This document shows, one piece after another, positions 22,173-26,687 of a stretch of 26,687 nt of DNA (its first letter is position 1; each line of letters begins with the position of its first letter). Origin of the DNA: JALYGJ01 sp036558545 (GTDB lineage Bacteria > Chloroflexota > Limnocylindria > Limnocylindrales > CSP1-4). The stretch lies in NCBI GenBank assembly GCA_036558545.1, contig DATBFJ010000080.1:1-26687 (forward strand). Direction: 5' to 3'. Under the pieces are notes generated by a model. The model had not been told where the DNA came from. It saw only the letters and a program-made list of their open reading frames with translations, and did no database searches. The position numbers and the translations under genes were made by a program.

Positions 22173-23504
22173 GTGCCGCGCCTATTCGGGACGGACGGCA
22201 TACGCGGAATTGCCAACGTCGATCTCCATCCGAAGCTTGCCTATGACCTCGGCCGTGCAACGGCCGCTCAACTCGTCAAGGCGGGTAACAGCCTGCTGAT
22301 AGGCCAGGACACCCGCAGGTCGGGCGACATGCTTGCAGCGTCGGTGGCATCGGGTGCCATGTCTCTGGGTGTCGACGTCCACCGCCTGGGGGTGTGCCCG
22401 ACTCCGGCTCTCGCACACCTGACATCAGTCGGCCCGTTCAAAGCCGGCGTGATGGTCTCTGCGTCTCACAATCCCGCCCGCGACAACGGGCTAAAGGTCG
22501 TCGACGAGCGCGGCATGAAGCTCGACGACGTCGTCGAGGACGATCTCGAGTCGCTGCTGTTGCGCGCTGACGAGCTTGCCGGACCCCAAAACGACGGACT
22601 CGGCTGCGAGATCGACGCTCGCGGGCTGCTCGAGGACTACATCGAAGACAGACTGACCTTCGCTCGATCCTTCAGCACAGATGTCAGTATCGTGGTCGAC
22701 GCGGCCAACGGCTCGGCGTGCAAGGTCGCCGGACGAATCCTCGAAGGCACCGGCGCAAAAGTCGACGTGCGTTTCTGCGCTCCGAACGGGATAAATATCA
22801 ACCTCGATTGCGGCGCGACGGCTCCGCGGGCGCTCGCGGGCATCGTCAGAGAGGCGAAGGCAAATCTCGGCTTCGCCCTGGACGGCGATGCGGATCGCTG
22901 CGTGGCGGTTGATGAGCGCGGCGAAATAGTTGATGGCGACCAGCTGATCGGCATCATCGCGCTCGATCGGCTGACCAGGAACGCACTTCCGCAGGGCATC
23001 GTCGTGGCCAGCGTCCTGTCAAATGGAGGTCTGGAGCAGGCGCTAACGGCCGCTGGAGGAAGCCTGGCCCGCACGCCGGTTGGCGACAAATACATCATCG
23101 ACGGAATGATGGTCATGGACGCCGGCCTGGGGGGAGAGAAGAGCGGACACGTCATCATCCGCGATCGCGCCAACGCCGGCGACGGCATCGTCACGGCGCT
23201 CGAGATCCTCAGCATCATCTCGCGCACGGGTAAGCCGCTGAGCGAACTTGCAAGACAAATTCCGCTGTTCCCGCAGCAGCAGAGGACGATCCACGTTCGT
23301 CACAAGGACCAGTGGGAGGCAGATCCGACTTTTGTCCGGGCCGTCGAGGAGGCGCGGAGGTCGCTCGCTGGGGGCGGCCGGATCCTCGTCAGGCCTTCGG
23401 GAACCGAGCCGGCTCTGCGGATCATGGTCGAGGGCGAGGAGGCGGCCGCAGTCGCGGCTCTTGCCGACTCGCTCTCGGCGCTTGCTGAGGAGCGACTAAA
23501 CTAG
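22173..23504 (+). CDS. glmM: Phosphoglucosamine mutase
   Basis: GlmM converts glucosamine-6-phosphate to glucosamine-1-phosphate on the route to UDP-GlcNAc. The 443-residue product begins PRLFGTDGIRGIANVDL, has the phospho-serine loop VSASHNPARDNGLK (Ser98), the metal loop DGDADR (237-242), the sugar-binding GGEKSGHVI, and the phosphate-binding RPSGTEPALRIMVEG near the end. Length is typical. It starts with GTG two nucleotides after the cdaR stop. The cdaA-cdaR-glmM order is the conserved c-di-AMP cluster of Firmicutes; GlmM binds and inhibits CdaA there. Confidence 0.97.
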   Translation: MPRLFGTDGIRGIANVDLHPKLAYDLGRATAAQLVKAGNSLLIGQDTRRSGDMLAASVASGAMSLGVDVHRLGVCPTPALAHLTSVGPFKAGVMVSASHNPARDNGLKVVDERGMKLDDVVEDDLESLLLRADELAGPQNDGLGCEIDARGLLEDYIEDRLTFARSFSTDVSIVVDAANGSACKVAGRILEGTGAKVDVRFCAPNGININLDCGATAPRALAGIVREAKANLGFALDGDADRCVAVDERGEIVDGDQLIGIIALDRLTRNALPQGIVVASVLSNGGLEQALTAAGGSLARTPVGDKYIIDGMMVMDAGLGGEKSGHVIIRDRANAGDGIVTALEILSIISRTGKPLSELARQIPLFPQQQRTIHVRHKDQWEADPTFVRAVEEARRSLAGGGRILVRPSGTEPALRIMVEGEEAAAVAALADSLSALAEERLN

Positions 23505-23540
23505 CCGGCCACCGCGGCCCTTTCAGGGCGGCGCACGCGG
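23497..23540 (+). promoter_or_regulatory. Possible glmS promoter element and leader hairpin
   Basis: TAAACT (23497-23502), overlapping the glmM stop, resembles a -10 box and its context GACTAAACT-AGCC is close to that at cdaA (GACTACACTTAGCC). No good -35 is seen. Downstream, CCGCG (23512-23516) can pair with CGCGG (23536-23540), and GCCCT-TTC-AGGGC (23517-23529) lies inside. No T-run follows. The leader would be about 55 nt. Confidence 0.3.
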
Positions 23541-23563
23541 TGTGGGAAGGGTCAGGGATATCT

Positions 23564-25390
23564 ATGTGCGGAATCGTCGGCTACATCGGCCCTCGTGAGG
23601 CGGCTCCAATTCTCCTCGAAGGACTCGCCAGACTCGAATACCGCGGCTACGACTCCGCAGGCATAGCGCTGGTGACAACGAACGGCGAGATGTTCGTGGA
23701 GAAGCGCGCCGGCAAGCTCAACAACCTTCGAACCGCGCTGCTTGACGGCACTCCGTCCGCCGTCGTTGGCCTGGCGCACACCCGCTGGGCGACACACGGC
23801 AGACCCAACGACCTTAACGCTCACCCGCACACGGACTGCACGGGCGAAATCACCGTCATCCACAACGGCATCATCGAGAACTTCAAGGAGTTGCGCGACG
23901 GTCTGCGCGAGCGCGGCCACGAACTCGCATCCGACACGGATACAGAAGCGCTCGCGCACCTGGTCGAGGAGGCATATGACGGCGACCTGGCGGAAGCCGT
24001 GCGCAGCGCGTTGCGGCAGGCGCACGGGGCCTACGCGGTCGCGGTCATGCACTCGCGCGAGCCCGACCGGCTGATCGGCGCACGCATGAACGTGCCACTG
24101 ATCGTTGGCATCGGCGAGGGCGAGAACTTTCTCGCGTCCGACGTCGCGGCCGTTCTGGCTCACACCAAGAAGGTCATCTTCCTGGACGAGGGCGACGTCG
24201 CCGACATCACGGCCCAGGGCGTCACCGTCACCGGAGTTGATGGCGCTCCGCGCGAACGCGTGGTCACTGAGATCGACTGGTCGATCGAGGCCGCCGAGAA
24301 GGGTGGCTTTGCGCATTTCATGCTCAAGGAGATGCACGAGCAACCCGCCGCTCTGCTCGCCGCCATTACAGGCCGGGTCCACGACCATGCCATCGAGCTG
24401 GACGAGCTCGAGCCAATTGCCGCGCGTCTCAAGCAGGTCGAACGGGTCGAGTTCGTTGCCTGTGGCACGGCCAACTACGCGAGCGCCGTCGGCGCGTACC
24501 TGTTCCAGGACTGGCTGCACATCCCGGCGCGCTGGAATATTGGCTCGGAGTTCCGCTACTCGCCACCGCCACTCGATGAGAAGACTCTCGTCGTCGCTGT
24601 GACGCAGTCGGGCGAGACGGCCGATACGATCGCCCCGACCCGCTACGCCCGTTCGCAGGGCTGCCCGATCATCGCGGTCACCAACACTGTCGGCTCGGCG
24701 ATCACGCGCGAAGCAGACGCTGTGCTCTTCCTCCAGGCCGGGCCGGAGATCGCGGTAGTGGCCACAAAGACATTCGCAACGCAGGTGACCACGCTCGTGC
24801 TGCTGGCCGCGGCGATGGCCAAGATGCGCGGCCGGTTGCCGCGAGAGCGCGAGCGGCAGCTCATCCGCGAGCTTCGCGCACTGCCGGACAAGGCGCAGCG
24901 AGCACTCGACATATCGGGCGCATCGAAAGAGCTAGCGCGGCGCTACGTCAACTCGCGCGGCTTCATGTTCGTCGGCCGGGGGATCTCCTATCCGGTCGCT
25001 CTCGAGGGAGCGCTCAAGCTCAAGGAGGTCTCGTACGTTCACGCCGAGGGCTATGCCGCCGGGGAGCTGAAGCACGGACCGATCTCGCTGCTCGACGCCG
25101 AGGTCCCGCTCGTCGCGATCGCGACCCAGTCAGCCGTACAGGAAAAGCTGATCTCGAACGTCATGGAGGGCCGCGCTCGAGACGCCCGAGTTCTCGCGGT
25201 GGCGACAGAGGGCGACGAAAAGATGCGCGACTTCGCGGACGACATCCTGTGGGTGCCGGAGACGATTGATGAGCTCAGCCCCGTTTTGGCTGCGATCCCG
25301 TTGCAGCTATTCGCCTATCACACGGCCGTGGCACGTGGCACGGACGTAGACCAGCCGCGCAACCTCGCGAAGTCCGTCACAGTCGAGTAG
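23564..25390 (+). CDS. glmS: Glutamine-fructose-6-phosphate aminotransferase (isomerizing)
   Basis: GlmS makes glucosamine-6-phosphate from fructose-6-phosphate and glutamine, the first step toward UDP-GlcNAc. The protein must start Met-Cys because Cys2 is the N-terminal nucleophile, so ATG 23564 (MCGIVGYIG) is correct and not the in-frame GTG at 23540. It is 608 residues, the usual length. The glutaminase domain has HTRWATHGRPNDLNAHPH and HNGIIENF. Two SIS domains follow, with VTQSGETADT in the first and a C-terminal one ending RNLAKSVTVE. The Lys of that ending is conserved. Confidence 0.98.
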   Translation: MCGIVGYIGPREAAPILLEGLARLEYRGYDSAGIALVTTNGEMFVEKRAGKLNNLRTALLDGTPSAVVGLAHTRWATHGRPNDLNAHPHTDCTGEITVIHNGIIENFKELRDGLRERGHELASDTDTEALAHLVEEAYDGDLAEAVRSALRQAHGAYAVAVMHSREPDRLIGARMNVPLIVGIGEGENFLASDVAAVLAHTKKVIFLDEGDVADITAQGVTVTGVDGAPRERVVTEIDWSIEAAEKGGFAHFMLKEMHEQPAALLAAITGRVHDHAIELDELEPIAARLKQVERVEFVACGTANYASAVGAYLFQDWLHIPARWNIGSEFRYSPPPLDEKTLVVAVTQSGETADTIAPTRYARSQGCPIIAVTNTVGSAITREADAVLFLQAGPEIAVVATKTFATQVTTLVLLAAAMAKMRGRLPRERERQLIRELRALPDKAQRALDISGASKELARRYVNSRGFMFVGRGISYPVALEGALKLKEVSYVHAEGYAAGELKHGPISLLDAEVPLVAIATQSAVQEKLISNVMEGRARDARVLAVATEGDEKMRDFADDILWVPETIDELSPVLAAIPLQLFAYHTAVARGTDVDQPRNLAKSVTVE

Positions 25391-25402
25391 CCTCAGGCGC
25401 CT

Positions 25403-25927
25403 ATGGCGCTTCCGTCGGTTCCCGAGGGCACGACTGAGCTGGGCATCGACATCATCAAGGTCGATCGCATCGCCAGCGCGCTCAAGAAGCACGGCGATCG
25501 CTTTCCCAAGCGGGTGCTCACCGACAACGAACAGCGCTATGTTCGCAATCGGCCGCCCAACTTTGCCGGCAGATGGGCCGCCAAGGAAGCGGTGTCGAAG
25601 GTTCTTGGCCTGGGTGTCCGCGGTGTCGGCTGGACTGAGATCGAGATCCTCAGGCTGCCGACCGGCGCGCCGTCGGTGAAGCTCCATCGTCGGGCCGCGC
25701 GGCGCGCCGAGCAGCTGGGCATGGGCCGCATCGCCGTGTCGATCAGCCACGAAGGGGAATACGCAGTAGCGATCGCCTTCGGCATCCGTAGCGCCGGCGG
25801 TGCGTTCCTGTTCCCGCCGGATATCGAGGAAAGGCTCGACGAACGCGAGCGAGAGATTCTGGAGCGCATGCGTCGGATTCGCGGCCTGGAGGTCGACTTG
25901 GAACAACTCGAGGCCAAGCCCGAGTGA
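25403..25927 (+). CDS. acpS: Holo-[acyl-carrier-protein] synthase with C-terminal helical extension
   Basis: AcpS transfers phosphopantetheine from CoA to a serine of ACP. LGIDIIKVDRI carries the metal-binding Asp16, GRWAAKEAVSKVLG the second metal ligand Glu62, and VSISHEGEYAVAIA the third motif. The usual enzyme is 120-130 residues. This one has 174, because after about residue 130 comes an extra segment with FPPDIEERLDEREREILERM, a charged helix likely to form a coiled coil. The start ATG is 12 nt after glmS and has no obvious ribosome binding site. The stop overlaps the next gene as GTGA. Confidence 0.95.
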   Translation: MALPSVPEGTTELGIDIIKVDRIASALKKHGDRFPKRVLTDNEQRYVRNRPPNFAGRWAAKEAVSKVLGLGVRGVGWTEIEILRLPTGAPSVKLHRRAARRAEQLGMGRIAVSISHEGEYAVAIAFGIRSAGGAFLFPPDIEERLDEREREILERMRRIRGLEVDLEQLEAKPE

Positions 25928-26687
25928 CCGTCGAAGCTCATCCGATAGATGCGGCGACGGTCGCGCCGCTCGTTCCCAAACGTGATCCGGACGGCCACAA
26001 GGGCACGTTCGGCACAGTGATCTGCATCTGCGGTTCGCTCGATTACGCCGGTGCTGCGCTGCTTTCCGGTACGGCCGCGGCGCGTGCCGGTGCCGGCCTC
26101 GTCGGTCTGGCCGTTCCAGCCTCGCTGCAGCATCTCTTCGCCGGCCGCGTGCCCGAGCTCATCACGATCGCACTGCCCGAGACGAACGATGGCTCCGACA
26201 TCGACCCGATGGAATCAGGCCACGCGGTCAAGCCTCGATCGCCCGATGCACTTGTTTTCGGCTCCGGGATCCGGGAATCGGAAGGCTATGGAGAGTTTCT
26301 GTTCGGCCTCATCCGACGCGAAGGCTGCCCGCTGGTCATCGACGGCGGTGGCCTGTCCATGCTGAGTAGCTACGAAGACTGGTGGAGTGACCGGAATCGC
26401 CCGATTGTTCTGACACCTCATCCGGGCGAGTTCGGACGACTAACTGGCTCGCCCGTCAGCGACGACGATGAAGAGCGCGCCGAGCGAGCGCGTGACGCCG
26501 CCGGGAAGTACGGGGCCGTGGTAGTCCTCAAGGGCGCGCGCACGGTCGTGGCAACCGCGGCTGGCGAGGTCGCTCGCGCGTCGTTTGCCAACGCCGCGCT
26601 CGCGACCGCGGGAAGTGGCGACGTCCTGGCGGGCACGATCGGATCGCTCCTTGCCCAGGGCGTCGCTCCATTTGACGCCGCGCGGCT
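25924..26687 (+). CDS. nnrD: ADP/ATP-dependent NAD(P)H-hydrate dehydratase (partial)
   Basis: The gene runs off the window after 254 full codons with no stop. It repairs hydrated NADH and NADPH, a damage form. Motifs seen are GHKGTFGTVICICGSLDYAG (N-terminal glycine-rich loop), AAARAGAGLVGLAVP, VLTPHPGEFGRLTG, VVVLKGARTVVAT and ATAGSGDVLAGTIGSLLAQG (catalytic loop with GSGD). The usual DAD(G/A)L is DGGGL here. No YjeF_N epimerase domain precedes it, whereas the two are often fused. GTG 25924 overlaps the acpS stop; the acpS-nnr pairing is common. Confidence 0.93.
   Translation, partial: MTVEAHPIDAATVAPLVPKRDPDGHKGTFGTVICICGSLDYAGAALLSGTAAARAGAGLVGLAVPASLQHLFAGRVPELITIALPETNDGSDIDPMESGHAVKPRSPDALVFGSGIRESEGYGEFLFGLIRREGCPLVIDGGGLSMLSSYEDWWSDRNRPIVLTPHPGEFGRLTGSPVSDDDEERAERARDAAGKYGAVVVLKGARTVVATAAGEVARASFANAALATAGSGDVLAGTIGSLLAQGVAPFDAAR

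Noticed and set aside
23505..23563. glmS ribozyme upstream of glmS
   Set aside because: The gap is only 59 nt, too short for the ribozyme core, and the structure seen is one simple hairpin.
23552..24520. A 322-codon - strand frame opposite glmS
   Set aside because: Antisense shadow of a conserved gene, with no motif.
1..26687. Mobile elements, CRISPR arrays, phage genes, defence systems
   Set aside because: No transposase, integrase, repeat-spacer pattern, terminal repeat pair or defence domain was seen; gene order is essentially conserved housekeeping.

Overview
This is a gene-dense, high-GC bacterial chromosome segment in which every credible gene lies on the + strand. It is the merged S10-spc-alpha ribosomal protein cluster followed by a c-di-AMP / amino-sugar locus. 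There are 42 coding regions, the first (tuf) and last (nnrD-like) cut by the window edges. I see no rRNA, tRNA, mobile element, CRISPR array or large repeat. The largest non-coding gap is 187 bp.

Organism: the zinc-type (cysteine-rich) S14, L24 and L36, the 37-residue L36, the S4 sequence style, the cdaA-cdaR-glmM-glmS order and the frequent GTG starts suggest a high-GC, non-proteobacterial lineage. My best guess is Chloroflexota (perhaps a Limnocylindria-like soil or freshwater group). This is inferred from gene order and protein style, not from a search.

Layout: (1) 1-108, end of tuf. (2) 134-5233, S10 block: rpsJ-rplC-rplD-rplW-rplB-rpsS-rplV-rpsC-rplP-rpmC-rpsQ. (3) 5230-12752, spc block: rplN-rplX-rplE-rpsN-rpsH-rplF-rplR-rpsE-rpmD-rplO-secY-adk-map. 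(4) 12780-13937, an unrecognised lipoprotein with TolB-like repeats, an insertion into an otherwise standard order. (5) 14125-17303, alpha block: infA-rpmJ-rpsM-rpsK-rpsD-rpoA-rplQ, with its own candidate promoter and a 112-nt leader. (6) 17413-19094, truA-rplM-rpsI. (7) 19178-19891, a TPR protein. (8) 19940-26687, cdaA-cdaR-glmM-glmS-acpS-nnrD.

How the genes work together: blocks 2, 3, 5 and 6 make ribosomal proteins, the RNA polymerase alpha subunit, IF-1, a tRNA-modifying enzyme, the Sec channel, adenylate kinase and methionine aminopeptidase, that is, growth-rate-linked translation, secretion and N-terminal processing. Block 8 makes c-di-AMP (CdaA with regulator CdaR) and the UDP-GlcNAc precursor glucosamine phosphates (GlmS, GlmM) for the cell wall, followed by ACP activation and NAD(P)HX repair. 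Translation is tightly coupled: about ten junctions are 4-nt ATGA/GTGA overlaps and four are directly abutting.

The window is mostly ordinary. I do not see a convincing undescribed system. The least ordinary signals are low-complexity extensions on several ribosomal proteins (L5, L15, S17), the extra lipoprotein, a candidate leaderless promoter for cdaA, and U-tract-free hairpins at several putative transcription-unit borders, including a pair of mutually exclusive stems between rplQ and truA.
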